DNA from: Hygrocybe punicea
Taxonomy: Eukaryota; Basidiomycota; Agaricomycetes; Agaricales; Hygrophoraceae
DNA length: 64,000 bases
Direction of reading: 5' to 3'
NCBI GenBank assembly: GCA_963556145.1
Contig: OY744467.1
Span: 5,456,001-5,520,000, forward strand
The position numbers and the translations under genes were made by a program. Below the pieces are notes generated by a model. It was given only the letters and a program-made list of their open reading frames with translations, had not been told where the DNA came from and searched no databases. Of this stretch, positions 40,701-53,889 are shown one piece after another; the first letter of the stretch is position 1; the number at the start of each line of letters is the position of its first letter.

Positions 40701-42135
40701 GTTTCCAAAAAACATGTACAAGGGCCAAAGTGTTGTGTTTCCGAATGTCGTCAAATGGGTTGCGTCCGACCAGAACATCAGTGCGACAATTACACGTGGG
40801 AGGTCACAGCCAGTTTCGCATGGAGAATTCTGCAGCTCATTATGGGCGTCAATGAATGCTGGCGATGTGTATAATTCGCCGTGCACGCGGACTTCATTCC
40901 CGTTGCTGGGGGGCCGCCAAAGCAGCTCGTAAGGTTCATAGTGGAAGTGTGGGTGATCACTTTGCTTTGCGAGCTTCTCCTTGATGACGGATACTAAAGG
41001 GCGATAATGGAAGTCGGAGACCGCATAGTCCCTAATCCCTGGATTGTCGGTAAAGCGGTGAAAGGGTACTGATATTGTGACGGGTACAGATGTCCATCCT
41101 GCATCCTCATCAACCCATTCTCCCTTGTCCCAGTCGTTGATTGCTAATTGTGCATTAATTTTGTCCCATTGCATTGTCCGGACCTCGGCGGGTTGGAAAT
41201 CATCTGCACCTATGATATTGACAAGTTCCTTGAAATCCTCTTTTGACTTCCGAACGCCATGATTCCAATACCAATCACCAAGTCGGAATGAGCTCTTGTT
41301 CGGAAACGGACCGAATGATTGAGTAACATCAGATGATGAATGAGTAGTATTTGAGCCCATGTCAACGATATTGGACAACGTCGATGTGTTCACCTCGGCT
41401 TCGGGATCATGAGTTGGAAACTTTTCAGCAACATAGCGTTGGAAAAGGCCAAAATAATTCTGTGCAGTTTCGAGGACCCGGCGAAGTCGAGGACCGTGGC
41501 GTTGCAATAGCTGCGACGTGGAAGGAATAGGCTGTTGTTCATAAGGGAGGGGATGGCGCAAAATTGGAGATGGCGCCAGAGCAGCGTCGTCTACGCCAGG
41601 TGGCGGTAGCGGGGGAACGGCCTCTGGAAGAATATCCCTAAGTTTCTTGTCGTGAAGCTCCAGACAAGCCACATGAAAGCGAGACGGAAGTTGTCTACGA
41701 CGCTTTATGGGCCTTGTTTCATCGAATCGAGCGTCTGCCGCTGGTGACACCGGAGTAGCCGATCCCTACAAAAGTAACATGTGAGAGATTCCAAGTCCAG
41801 GAAACATTACTTCGCACCCCTGCGCATTCTTGTTGTTCGGGACCTAGCGTGCCAGTCTCTCCCTGCAAATGACCATCAACATCATATGCACAAGGCTCTG
41901 TCGTGGCTATGTCTGAGTCTACCGTGTTGGCTCTGCGTGTTTTAGACACTATTGCTTGTTTTGCTCTCGCAAGTGCGCCAGATAAGCGATTTTTGCTTTT
42001 CTTGCAGCTCTTTTGATGAACTTTGAGTGCTCCCGAATGTGGGAATGTCTGACCGCAGTAACAAGTTTGAGAGAATGCTGAATCACGATCCATTGAGGTC
42101 CAGAAGGCGGGGAATGCAGAAGGCTGGGAATGCAT
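37751..42135 (-). CDS. Plavaka-type transposase, one in-frame stop
   Basis: Plavaka is a large DNA transposase family of basidiomycetes. The N terminus (from ATG 42135) has a C2H2-like zinc finger, CYCGQTFPHSGALKVHQKSC. It is followed by a Pro-rich linker and the conserved blocks FRLGDWYWNHGVRKS, ISVPFHRFTDNPGIRDY, RVHGELYTSPAF, VVALMFWSD-type ALMFWSDATHLTTFG and PSCNLCEHVAYF. Then come FMTHCHRELLHAQWRIL, PRIFTYSADYPEK, ARVDDRH, INLLHEIELGVWK, HWHGLAKLRMHTD and YVATIKRYGTTDSY. It ends in a Glu/Asp-rich tail at 37751. Several short introns are needed. A TGA at 40204-40202 interrupts the otherwise collinear frame just before ARRVKLARVDD, so this copy is probably inactive unless a small intron removes it. 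Confidence 0.85.
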
Positions 42136-43234
42136 GCTATGAATCGCACATCATGGTCACGTGAGTGTCCTCGCGGCCTGGATTCAATGATTGATAAAAG
42201 CCGAGCGGTGTTCAAGTCCATCTATATATGAAATATATTCATAACCGGCCTCTGAACATGTCAATCCAACTTACCGTGTTAACCATAGATCGCTGTATTC
42301 AGCAACCTATGGGCCAAGGTTTGTGAAACTTTCATGTATCGTACATATTAGTTTCGTAGTTCAAATCCCAGTTTATTTTGGTTTGTGCCAACAGTCCATG
42401 GACATTCTGAGTCTCATACTAATTAAGTTAGGACTATTACATATCAGCTAAACGAATGTACTGCGCAGACACGGGGAGGAGGACTCTAAATAGGAAAAGT
42501 TGTTTTGAGTATCTACAAAAAGGGAGTCAAATTCGACATTACCTGCTCATTGAGGCACTCGGCAGGTGGCATTACGATTGCAACCGAACATATTCTCGGA
42601 GCTGTAATGACCATTTCAGATTCGAATTGAACTTACCCTCAGTGAGTCAGCTCAGGCTATCTCCGACTCCAGTCGACTTTTCAAGTGGGCCATCGTTACA
42701 GAGGGCCCGGGAAAGCGTAATGATGGGCTTGGCGCATCTGCTGGGTAGTTGGGTATGGTCTCACGTCAATAATAATACTGAGATTGGGATAAGTACAGGC
42801 ATGGCAGGTTCCCGGGTTTTGAAAAGAACACACAGCAAAAAGGGTGAAAAGAGAAACGTGAACACTTATGAAACAGGAATGTTTAGGGCAAGCTTGATGT
42901 CAGATTCATCACATGATATGTGTGGTTTCATATCATCAGGACCCCGAGTCAGTATAGAACCTTTGAATTTGACTTGGTGCTCCGCTCAAATATTGCCAAA
43001 GACAGAACTTTTGAAAGTTGTTGCCTCAACAGGCTGTCATGTCAAGATCTTTTATATGTAAGAGTTGTATATACAAGTAATTCAAAGCTGCCAGCAAAAA
43101 AGTGAAGCAACTTGCCAGTGAGTACTAACTACATACCTGCCAGTGCTGTAATAGTGATTTGAAGTTATATTGTGACTTCAACTTGAAGTTGTCACGGTCC
43201 AGTGCCTTACAGCTTGGTCAGTCATCCCGATTCA
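42136..43234. other. Region upstream of Plavaka, no gene seen
   Basis: It should hold the Plavaka promoter and right terminal repeat. A segment near 42226-42345 shares short blocks (ccaaggtttg, aaccggcc) with 51060-51150, hinting at a common repeat. No coding frame is supported. Confidence 0.4.
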
Positions 43235-43454
43235 CATCAGCAAATTCACAAAAAACTTTTCAACTTTTTTGACTTTTCAGACTTTTTGAAAGGATCAGAA
43301 AAGTCAAAAGTAAGCTCAGTGTAACAATTTTACTACAATTTTTGTTATGACTTTTTAGAAGTGGGACTTGAGTAAACCACTTATGACTTTTCGACTTTTT
43401 GGGCTTTAGAGTGACTTTATAAAGTCAAAAAAGTTTTATGCGAATTTGCTGATG
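43235..43454. mobile_element. Short MITE (220 bases)
   Basis: The ends catcagcaaattcacaaaaa and the reverse complement of gcgaatttgctgatg match over about 25 bases with a few differences. The interior is rich in aaagtc/gacttt motifs, which occur in both orientations. It has no coding capacity. The first bases (CATCAG) resemble those of the 28089-32035 element. Confidence 0.6.
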
Positions 43455-46400
43455 CAACCATGGGACCCGGCGAGTGGCTGGATTGGGCCAGGTTCTGCCA
43501 TGCCTCAACAAAAAAAGGGCAGCCTCTGTCCAACATCCAGCTTCAGCCACACAGATTTCAAGTTGGAATCATGATCAACCCAACACAGATTTTGCATGCC
43601 ACTGGGAAGATGGTGCACCAGGTGGAAATAAATAGATAAATAAATATTATTGTCAATATTTCGTGGTAGCAAAATCACAAAATATATTATCACAATTCTG
43701 CGCCTGAGGCCAGCACTAACTTTGAAACTACACCACAAACTACTCAGGCTAGCATTATAAGGATAGAAAAAAAGCTTTTCCTTGCCTGCTGCAGTGGCTA
43801 TCCATTGCCACCCCACAACAAAACAAGGCAGACTGCATCATCTTAGCACACTTAGAAGAGGGAGGGTCAGTGAACGGTAGCCTGAGTGTTGCCACAGTCC
43901 GGTCTTTTTTTGGACCTGGCAAAATAAAATTAATAAAATTCTGGAAATATTCTACCAACTGCTCTGCTATTTCAACTATATACCAGGATATTTCTGAGAT
44001 ATCAAGTTCTGATAATTTATTTGAATTTTAATTTGCAACAGTCCAGCAGCCATGGTCTTGCAATGGTCCCAAAAAAGACTGGACCATGGCAACAGTAGTG
44101 AATGGCAGAAGGGGTGGAAACTTGAATGTAGAAGAGGTGACCCTGAGTCTGTTGCTCTACTAGGTGTAGACATGGTGGAGGGAGGGGACAGGACGTTGTG
44201 GTTGGTGAAGCGGTTTCAAGTTGGTGAGGCTGTGGTTCAAGTTGAGAAGGTTGAAGGCCCAGGTTGGCAACTTCAAGTTGAAAGGTTTGAATTTGAGCTC
44301 AGAAGTTAGGTGGAGTTCAAGTTTGAATAAGGGATCCTCATGCTTGGAAATCACTGCTAAGTTTTTGCCCAGCACTGATTTGATGTCGGTTTCTCTCCTT
44401 GAGGTCTGTACTTGGCCCAGTGCCATGAACTAGGCTGGATTGTGGCCAGTTTCCATAGAAATTTATGTAAAAAGAAGCTGACTTGTACCGATGATGAATT
44501 CTATTCAATCATTTTCATATTGGTTACCCCCATTACTGAGTTTAGATAGGATTCTGATACAAAACTGAATTTAAGTTAAATCTTATCTATTTCTGATGCT
44601 GCCATTTCTAGGTCTCAGGGACACTGTGAGCACAACAGTGGTGTAGTCATATTTCATTGGAATCACTTGGGTGGCTCTGTTGTTTATGCTAGCAGCCCTG
44701 AATTAATTTGATATACAACTTGAACCCTTACATCCAAAAGATCCTGCCAGTGGCATCATGATTACTAGTATGCTTTCAAACTCTGAATGATAACTCAGAG
44801 CTTCTTGATTTCTTGTGTTATGTGCTGATGATTTCCTGGCATCGCATCCAAGAATCATAGCAATGTGCTAGTGATACAATATTTGTTCTCATCTTGTTAC
44901 AGATCATGTCATTGGCAGGCTCTGGCAACAATTACTATAACTTCACATCTGAGTCAGAGTCAGGGTAAGATGAGGAAAGCACTGGCAGCTATTATCATTT
45001 GGTTGCTACAGAGGAGGTTTGGATTACATCAAAGAGCAATCTGTGTGTGGGGGTTACCCAAAAACCAGACTAAACATTGGAGTGGCCCAGGATCTGATAG
45101 ACTGTCCAAGTGCCCCCCATTCCAATTTCCACCTTGTGAACATGTATGGATCACATCAATTGACATGTGGATGTCGTTTGCAAGGTGTCTGGGATGGGCA
45201 CCTACCAGTGCAATTACAGCCCAGCTGCATGCCCATAAACAGGAAGGGTACAGGTGCGGTGCCAGTGGGTATAGGTGTGGTGTCCTAATTTGGAACCTGT
45301 GAGTTACCTGTGTCAGGCCCTTCTAAGTATTGCCATCATGATTGCATATCAGTTTGTCATATGATATCAGGATGGGAGACAGTGTAGAGGCACCTAGCCT
45401 CTATGAGTGCAGAACCCCTCATAAACAGACAGTCCACTAAAAATGCCAAATTGGTCCGAGACCCGAAGTCACATCCGGAGTCACATTGCAATCCAACTCA
45501 CCCGACCTCTTTCAGGATTGATCGCACATTTCGCATTGAGTCCATCCAAACACTGACCTCCTTCACCAGCGCGACGAAGTCTAGATCGCAACACGAGCGC
45601 ACTAACTGAACACCACAGACTGCTGCATGCCACCTGTTCTGAAGGAACTTGAACATGACTAGACTGGATCCTGTCTGTCAAGTCCTTCTCCCATGCAACC
45701 ACAACATTTCAGATTCAACACTGACAAACCAACCAATGTATCCTCTCACTCCCTTTGTACATTTGTAGAGACCTCCTATCTGCCAGTGTGCTAGTCCATA
45801 GATTCCAAGTCCAACACTGTATAAAGTAGACAGGTTTTGCACCATAAAAATAAGTTATGCTGTACCCTCACTATTGCAGTCTGAACCACTCACTGTACCA
45901 TGACCTTCTGCTCATAAATTTAATGTTAGACCACGATCAGATAGTAGTCTATGACCTACATGGTCTCCGTGCGTCTCTGTCTTCACTCCCCAATGCACTC
46001 CACCTCATCGGACTCAATCCCGACACGTTGGAATCAACTGGAAGTGTCGGACTCAACATTCCCGCTATTGGACACCACTCTGGCACTAGGATTCCTCTTC
46101 ACATCATCATGACTGATAAGCTGCTGACCCCCTCTGATCACTTCCTAGTCAATCACCCCTGTCATTCCCAGTCCGGAACCACACAGACACTTGCCGTCAC
46201 AACAGTATGCTTTAATGTTGAACAAGGATGTATCTGTCAGCAAAGGGCTTATTTGGTACAGCAAGGTCATGAGGGGATGTGTTCATGATTGCACGGTGAC
46301 AACCAGCATTTTCAACGAGTCAAAGGCCAACATTTGGTAGCTATCATATGATAGACCATGGCCACCACTGGCAAGTATCAGCCTGTGAGAAAGCTGATTG

Positions 46401-46805
46401 TGCACCAAAAATTCAAAACCAGGATCAGCTTTTCCTGACCAGCTGAGTTGAGGCAACACTAGTCTCGAACCATTGGCAGGGGTAAGAAAAGAACGATGTC
46501 CAATTTGAAAAGAAGACAAGGGACAAAAATGAAATGAAAAACAACTTGAACTTGAAAGGTGTGGCAGCCTGAGTGCAGACTCAGAATCATAACAAATCTG
46601 AACCAACAAAGTATGTAATTATAAAATCAATCCTGTCAGAAAAAGCCACCTCTCACACAAACCCCTTCAAGTTCAATCTGCCCTCAGGCTTCTGTCACAA
46701 CTTCTGGAGCTCCTGAACAGCACCGATGATCAGCAAAAGTGCCGAAAGATGACATGGCCATATATCGGCCTAAAATCTAATAAATATTGTACATTCCTGT
46801 AAAAG
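43455..46805. other. Gene-poor repeat debris
   Basis: Small frames occur on both strands but none has recognisable domains. One (45019-45288 plus) contains GLDYIKEQSVCGGYPKTRL and may be a decayed exon. The region is marked by many copies of caacttgaa or its complement. Confidence 0.45.
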
Positions 46806-46884
46806 TTGTACAATTCTGGCAACCAGCCTTACATCGCCATGTTAGCAAGTCCTTTTTTTACCAGATACTGCCAGAATTGTACAA
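46806..46884. repeat. Perfect 16-bp inverted repeat
   Basis: ttgtacaattctggca at 46806-46821 pairs exactly with 46869-46884, with 47 bases between. It could be a very short MITE remnant or a hairpin in a transcript. Confidence 0.75.
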
Positions 46885-47689
46885 GTTGCCATGGTAGTGA
46901 CAGAAGTGCACGAGTTGGCAAATTTAGTGCAAGTCTTACAAGTCTATGGCCAAACTTTCTCAAGCTTACAACTGCTATTGGGATTGCAAGTTTGAAAACC
47001 ATCATTTGATTACTGCAGGTAACAGAATGCAACAACAATTTACATGTAAATGAAGGACAGTGGCGAGTACAACATGGAGCATGCAGAGAGAAATGCAACT
47101 GATCAATGAACAACAAGAACACACCAAGAGACTGCGGAGAACAACCCAGGACTAGTGAGCACAACTTGGAAGATGCACCGCTCACCTGAAGCATTTGGAG
47201 GAGGGTAGTGGCGTCAGGGACATCTCCGTTCTTCATAGAATTGACCGCTTACAAAAGAGCCAGTGAGGCTGAGGCCCCCCTCAGGACCTGCCAAGGGAGC
47301 AGCGGTGGGAGTAGGAGGGAACAAGGGGTTGGGGGAGGAGAGTGCAGAGAGCATACACTTAGCTTCTGTTAATCTTAGAGTTGCCAGGCTTCGGTCCAAG
47401 CTCTCTCCAACTGAAGGGGACAACAATCCTCGTCCACAGCGAAGGGGAGACTGGGAACGACAAGGAGGCAAGGCCAGGACAGTTTGTGGGCTGATCAAGA
47501 GTGGGGGATATTCCTGATCAGGGTCTGTCCTATATATATGCATGTCTTGGGTCTGTGCACTTGTCATGTGCATGCTAAGATTCGCTCAAGTCTCACTGGC
47601 AGTTGTATTGACCAATAGGAAATGGATTCTTGCCTAGCGCCATACACAAAGGATCTTCAGAAAAAGAAGAAAATCACTGCTGACATTCA

Positions 47690-48020
47690 ATTTGACTGTG
47701 GGCGAGATACTCCCTGGCTACGAAAACATTACGTCCCAACCCCAACTCAATGTAACTGTGGTCTCGCTCACCAACTCTCCCTCAAGTTCCACAGTATGTC
47801 TCCATGTCATCTGTTGGTCCTCGCTGATAGACTTTTTGTTATTTGGCAGGGCCGTAGTGGATGCATTCTACAGGTCGTTTATAGGAGCTGCACTTGTTAA
47901 CATTACCGGCCTCGGCCAAATTTACACACTACCTTGTAACCAAGACGTTAACTTCGCTTTCAAAATGGGTGGTATTACATACCAGTGCATCCTCTTGACG
48001 CTGTACTACTACGTAAACAT
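47690..48020 (+). pseudogene. Aspartic protease (family A1) fragment
   Basis: The blocks TVGEILPGYENITSQPQLNV and, after an intron, AVVDAFYRSFIGA, LGQIYTLPCNQDVNFAFKMG and GITY follow the middle and second lobe of basidiomycete pepsin-like proteases. The stretch that should carry the second catalytic Asp is missing between the two exons. After GITY the expected PVHPLDAV appears only if one base is added near 47981, so the frame is broken as well. It is a pseudogene remnant. Confidence 0.55.
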
Positions 48021-49504
48021 GTAAGTGAAAATGTTATTTGTGTTGTTAACGACTAATTGAACTAGGTTTGTTGAGTGCCTACGGTTTTGTGGGGGTGGTG
48101 GTGGGCACAAGGTGACCAGGCCTGGATGGCACCTCACAGTGATTCCGGTGACGTTGAAGACAGCGGAGCTGATGACACATGCAACGACGGTGAGCTGGTT
48201 GAACAAGATAGGGATGCCAAGGAGGAGATAGAGGAAGTAGAGGAAGAGGAAGAAGGCGACGGTGATGATGACAATGACGACGGACTTGACCCAGAGGATG
48301 GGGAAGGTCCCCCTGATGATGCAGAGGGCATGGAAGGTTACGTCACCTTACCAATATTGTACACTCTGAATACAATCCCTTCACGGGCTTGTACGACCCT
48401 TCAGCATCTTGGCATCCTCTACAACATTCTCGTACCATACTTGACAAGTCATATACCAGCTGTTGAACGTCACAAGCCTTGGATATACTTGCCAATTGTC
48501 GTAGCAGACCAGCAAAGGCACCCAAGACCGGTATGTCATTGACATTCAACTTGAAGCTACCATTCCAGTATGTACATGCCAAGTATGATAACAGGCTGGT
48601 ATACTAACCCCATTCCAGTACAAATATGTCATACCTAGCACGAGAGTGGTACAATACATACTTGGGGATGTATCTCAGTGACAGACCTACGAGAGTTTGC
48701 CACCGGTGAAATCCGGTAACAGGCCATGCATGGTTTGCGCACTTTTGCTGATGGCAAACCAGCTTCAGAAGCATTTTCTGAAGGTCTGAAAAGGTTTTGA
48801 ATATCTTCATCAACTTCAAGTTCAAGGTGGTCTGGGTTAAGGCTAGCCCATTCTGTTGAGAGTTTTCAAGAAATCTGCACAAGAAAAGCAGTTTCTCTGA
48901 GTCAAAGCTTTGGTTTTAGTAGGTGTGATTCCATCACTGGCAAATGCAGCAACTTGAATTCACAATATCAAGACCTCATCATGATATCATGATCACATTT
49001 TACAGGCCTCAGTGTATTATATATCTATAGTACTAATTCTTCCACTGGCAAACAGTTTGGTATCACTCCAATGAGGAGCCGTCATGTCTTCAGTGAGTAA
49101 CAACTTGAAGACTTTTACAGTGAATTTGCTGTTTTTGGATATTATTTTAGGCTCCGCCAACTTAGACAAGTAACTTACCTGAATCGCGGCCAGGGGTCCC
49201 ACTAGTATTCCCATGGCGCCGCGGCCGTGGTTGAAATACAAGCCTGAGCCAGCCCCGAGTCTGCAGAAACCACTCCCTTATCTCCTATGAACCCTGTCGA
49301 CAAGCAACGCACCTCGGTGCAAGATCCCCCCTCCCACAGCCGCTATGCGGATCTGAATACAATTCTTGACCATGATCTGTCAGGGTATCGACCCCTGGAC
49401 ATCATCCATGTAAGCGGATGGTGCTTCGAGTATAAAAAAATCAATATATTTATTTTTCTCAGTACATCATGCGAGCCATTCCCTGTCAATGATCACCAGA
49501 ATTC
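48021..49504. other. Unassigned region with acidic low-complexity frame
   Basis: The plus-strand frame 48075-48542 has a long Glu/Asp run (EEIEEVEEEEEGDGDDD) but no recognised domain. A short plus-strand frame from 49287 (MNPVDKQRTSVQDPPSHSRY) might be the first exon of the 49505 frame, but the splice phases do not fit. Confidence 0.35.
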
Positions 49505-49918
49505 ATGCAGAACCTTATCCAGTATACCCAAATCACACGCGATGTGCGACTGTGTGAGGAGATGCTGCTGCAGAAGAGAGTGGAAATGTCTCAGATGGAA
49601 ACTCAGCTTCTGGGGGAAGAGATACCGCTTGCGGGGCAACGCAAGTTGCAGGCAGATCGGGAAGCTTCTATGGTTCGCCTTGCCATGGAACCAGAGCGCC
49701 ACCGCAATGTCCATCCCGTCATAGGTTTAAACCGCAGCTATCCTCGCTCCACCCCAGCTCAGGCTACTACTAAGCTCTTTACCGGAGGGAAAGATGTATT
49801 GGGCGAGTTGCTCCGCAACGCAGAATGTCACCATCAACCCGAGCCCGGAGGTGAGGACTCTGAATCTGGAAGTGAGGACTCCGAAGGCTCCGGGTCTGGC
49901 GCCGTCTCAGAAGATTGA
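49505..49918 (+). CDS. Hypothetical coiled-coil protein with acidic Ser tail
   Basis: A 137-residue frame. Residues 1-70 are helical, with heptad-like spacing (RLCEEMLLQKRVEMSQMETQ), and the last 35 residues are Ser/Glu/Asp-rich. The ATG is not in a clearly better context than others and an upstream exon is likely. No family was recognised. Confidence 0.35.
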   Translation: MQNLIQYTQITRDVRLCEEMLLQKRVEMSQMETQLLGEEIPLAGQRKLQADREASMVRLAMEPERHRNVHPVIGLNRSYPRSTPAQATTKLFTGGKDVLGELLRNAECHHQPEPGGEDSESGSEDSEGSGSGAVSED

Positions 49919-51424
49919 TAGTCCCATTGTGCCAGGTGAGGACTCGGAATGCAGGCAGGGCGGGCCCTCATAATACTGTGGCACATGTATCATCATGACT
50001 TGGATTTCATTCTAGATCTGTGATTCCAGACTCGGACTGACTGCATCATTTACGGCGATCAGTTTATACTACATGGCGGACTGTAACATCACACACTCAG
50101 TGAATTTCGTGAGGAAGAACGCGGCCATTGACTGATCTGTGTTGGGTGATGTGGAAGCGCAAACTTGAACAGAGCGCCAATGAGAGGCAGTGTCCGCACA
50201 AGGTGGGCACCGTCCTGCTCCGAGTCTTCAATTGAAGATAGATTTTTGTCAAAGCAAATTTCATTGAGAATTTACTAATAAAAATTTATCCGTACTCTTA
50301 CTCAGGCCGTCCATTCATATCATTTACTCCTGATTCTCCTGCTCATTCCTCCACGGGTGCACCAGAATATTCACCATAGCTTGCGAGCTCAGACTCCAAG
50401 GCTTTCGGGGTCAAGCACAGTAATTTGAGCGATACGCCGGTGACCATCAAGCTTCTGGTCAACGGCCCGGGCCCGGGGTTTCGTGCCTTGCAGGGGGGAC
50501 ATCTTTGAGGGCAGACTCGTGATTGCGTTGTGAGGGGAAGGGTACTCGGCGTGGAAAATGGGTTCGGGGCGGTAAGGTCATAGGTAGCATTGTTTGATGC
50601 AGTGCCAGTGGGGGGGGGGCACTGGCATGCATTTGATGTCTATGGCGCAGATGAGCTGAAAGCCTGAGTGGAGACTCGGAATGATATCGGATACTAGTAA
50701 CCAACTTGAATACACGCCGCGGTTCTTCGATATTGGAACTAGAAATTTGGACATACAGTCTGCCTCTGGATCACCAAGGGCCTCCAACTCCTCCATAATG
50801 TGTTGAACCAACTTGAAGTCGTCGAGCCTGAGTTCAAGTTCGTAGGCCGCGACCGCGTCACTGCGTGATGTCACGGTTAGGTTGTTGTTAGCGTTGACTC
50901 GGAGTACATGGATAATAATTAAAAAATTCAAGCTAATGTTATACATAGTCTAACCGTTTAGAATGTGTTATGATTACTTTCTCTATTGTTTGGAGCGAGT
51001 TCGATTCTTGGCATTTGCAAAATGCTTGTTACCATTTTTATCATTTTTATGTAATGAGTATTCGGTTCAGTTTATCAAACCCTGGACCAAGGTTTGGAAA
51101 CCCATATATGGAAATATTACATAACAAAATATTTTGAAACCGGCCCTAAACTTTTGCTCTCCAAAACTCTTCGGCCTTTGTTGTTGTTTTTTTCTTTTCT
51201 TCTACCTTTCCACCCGTCTCTCATCCCATTCTCTTTTGTTAATGATGGTATCAAATGTAAAGTAGGATAGATACTAACTAACTAGTAGAATGTCGTTTAA
51301 AATCACACAACTTTGAGAGAAAAAGCTGCGTTCCAGCCGTTCCAGCGCAACTTGAAGTTCAGTGGTGTAGTGGCGTCACCGACTTCCACAGGCAACAACC
51401 TACCGTACTGAGCAGAGAGTTATC
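49919..51424. other. Intergenic, no supported gene
   Basis: It contains a small palindrome (gccagtg...cactggc around a G run at about 50608-50627) and more caacttgaa motifs. Near 51060-51150 it shares blocks with the flank of the Plavaka gene. The SPT5-like promoter must lie at the right end. Confidence 0.4.
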
Positions 51425-53889
51425 ATGCCGTCGAAGCGGATGAAACCGAACGTAAGTCATCATATTTTGCTATACCGACCTAACTTTCGCATTTCACTGG
51501 CAGGTGTTGCAATTGCTTAGCATCGAAGCCGCCGAGGATGGTGATAACGAAGATGATTTAGTCAGCAGCGATGATGATTTTGGTATGTCATATATACCAC
51601 AAAATTCCATCATATTGAGCACCACGGTCTGGATCAGGCGGATTCATCCAGAGTAGCGATGATAACAGTGACCTCGAAGGCGACGAGTTGGACGACCCTG
51701 ACAAAATGTCGCACTTTCCTCCCTTATTTCGACTAGCCGATAAGGATAGGTGGGCTGAACTTACCCAAAACATTTTGGAACGGCGTCAACCCCAACGAAC
51801 TCCACCTTCCGTACAAGGCGACTCCTTCACACGATATTTCATGGCAGCAGCCATCACTGACCCTCCTGTTTTCCGTGTTGCTGTCAAGGTATGCTTGGAT
51901 ATTGCTAGTGGGCCAATTCTAACAGGTTGTTCTTACAGCCTAACCTTACGCATTATGTGGTGTTCGAGATCATGCTGAAGGCATCGACACAGCCCCTTCC
52001 AATCCTTTCCGCTTTTGCTCGTGATTCCTTGCACAGTGAAGTCTTCGTAGAAGCATCGAGTGAAAGGGATATTCAGCACGCTCTTCGTGGTATACATGGC
52101 GTTTATCTCTTTCGTGGCATCCACATAGTTCCCCTCGAGGAGAGGATTCGTATACTTACACTTCGGGACTTAGATGATCCCGTTATTCCAGGCAGCTGGG
52201 TTCGGCCAAAGCGGGGCAAATATAAAGGAGACCTTGGCCTCGTTTTGACAATCAATCATTGTATCCTCAAGGTCGCACTGGTACCCCGGATTCCTATGAT
52301 CCTGCCAGACCCCTCGCTGAAAGGGAAGCGAAAGCAACCACCACAATGTCGCCCTCCCCAACGCCTTTTTAATTTTGCGGAAATCGTCGATGTCTATGGA
52401 TTGGACGCGGTCAAGACACTGGCAGGCGATGGCAGTAATAGATTCAATGGTGACGTTTATAAAAATGGGATGCTTGAGAAAGTCTTCGACCTTACGGGCC
52501 TGAAAATGCAAGACATTAATCCGTCGATGGACGAAGTCAAACCATTCCACAGCATTGGTAGTTCGAGTTGGGGGGCGATCCGAAAACTGATCGCTCAGAA
52601 TGCTGTCGTTGGATTGTCTACCGGTGACACGGTCCAGATCATATCGGGCGAGCAACAGGGTTTGCGTGGAGAGTTGATAAATGTCGGAACCGACGTCGTC
52701 CGAGTTATATTGAAGACTGGCAGCAGCAGCGGGCAGTTGGTTGATGTTCCTTCTGATACCATCCAGAAATATTTCGAGAGCGGCAATTATGTCAAGGTTA
52801 GGGTGGGAACGGAGCGAGGGAGATCGGGATGGGTTATTGCGTGCGATCAGGGCGTCGTCACATTATACGAGCCATTAACTTCAACACACGTATGTTTGCA
52901 GCATCCTTGCTGATGTAGAACTCATTGGCATCCGTGGCACCACAGGTTTCAGTATCCTCACGAGATTTGGACATCGCCGAACCCGACTATTCTGATGAAA
53001 CGCCACCGGCTTCCGCTGAGGTCTATGACAAAATTACCCGTGATCCTTTGGTAGGATTGCGTGTATTGATCACCTCTGGCCAGTATAAAGGTTATCACGG
53101 CCTAATCAAATCTACCCGGAACTCTATTGTCCAAGTTGAGTTGGAAGCGGGGCTTACGGTGATCACGATACAGTCAAGTATGGTGTTGAATCACAGGTAA
53201 GCATCCTTCATTATTGACCAGATATTCAGGATTGATACGAAATTCGCCAGGACTGGTCGACCTCTTCGACAATTTGTGATCATACCTGCCCAAGATGACA
53301 TTCTCTTGTCCAACAAGCTGGTCATTTCTTCCACCCCCCTTTCGGAGCCACTGTCAGGAGTCAGTCCAGCGTGGGATCTGTCTTCTCGGACACCCGGAAA
53401 CAATGATTGCGATGACCTTTGAGTCCGGGCTTTGGGTAGGATTATTCGACAGTATGTTGAACTTCATTAACTCGCCCTTTCGTAGGGCTCCCTGAAGATT
53501 GGCTTTTGGACCCAAAGCTTTGCGAAAGAAGGCTAACAATAATAATCTCAGGGTCGACCGGCCTCTCGGGTTGGCATTTCGGTCGATATGAACATCGGAT
53601 GGGAGTCCTCGGCGACACCACACTTGACTGGGGATCATCAGAGGCGACCTGCAAGCTGAAGGATCGTTCCCAAACGAAGCTCAAGGTACCTATTAAGTAT
53701 ATCAAGCCGTTACACCCAACAGGAGTGGGAGAGCAGGTTGTCGTCATTCATGGCGAAAACATTGGTATGGATGCCATTGTACATTCAACGGCGGAGGGTA
53801 GCCGGTGGGAACTCACGGCGTTGCATGACCATATGAAAGTTGTCGGCTCAGAGTTCAAAGAACGATTGTGTTTGTTAGCGATTCGTTAA
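51425..53889 (+). CDS. SPT5-like transcription elongation protein, C-terminal part out of frame
   Basis: Exons 51425-51451, 51504-51582, 51638-51888, 51939-52889 and 52946-53196 join in frame, then 53251 onward. An acidic N terminus (EDGDNEDDLVSSDDD) is followed by an NGN-like domain (about residues 120-200) and several KOW modules, recognisable as PGSWVRPKRGKYKGDLGLV, STGDTVQIISGEQQGLRGEL and VGLRVLITSGQYKGYHGLI. This resembles the SPT5 family, which clamps elongating RNA polymerase II. Agarics have several short SPT5-like copies. A TGA at 53420-53422 ends the sixth exon just after WDLSSRTP. The expected C-terminal block (DWLLDPKLCERR, then GWHFGRYEHRMGVL) continues in another frame to 53889 and no donor explains the switch. 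The copy is probably damaged there. Confidence 0.72.

Noticed and set aside
42355..42372. Possible tRNA B box (agttcaaatccc)
   Set aside because: The 70 bases before it do not fold into a tRNA and have no A box.
50990..51030. Possible tRNA-like B box (gagttcgattctt)
   Set aside because: No matching A box or cloverleaf arms upstream.
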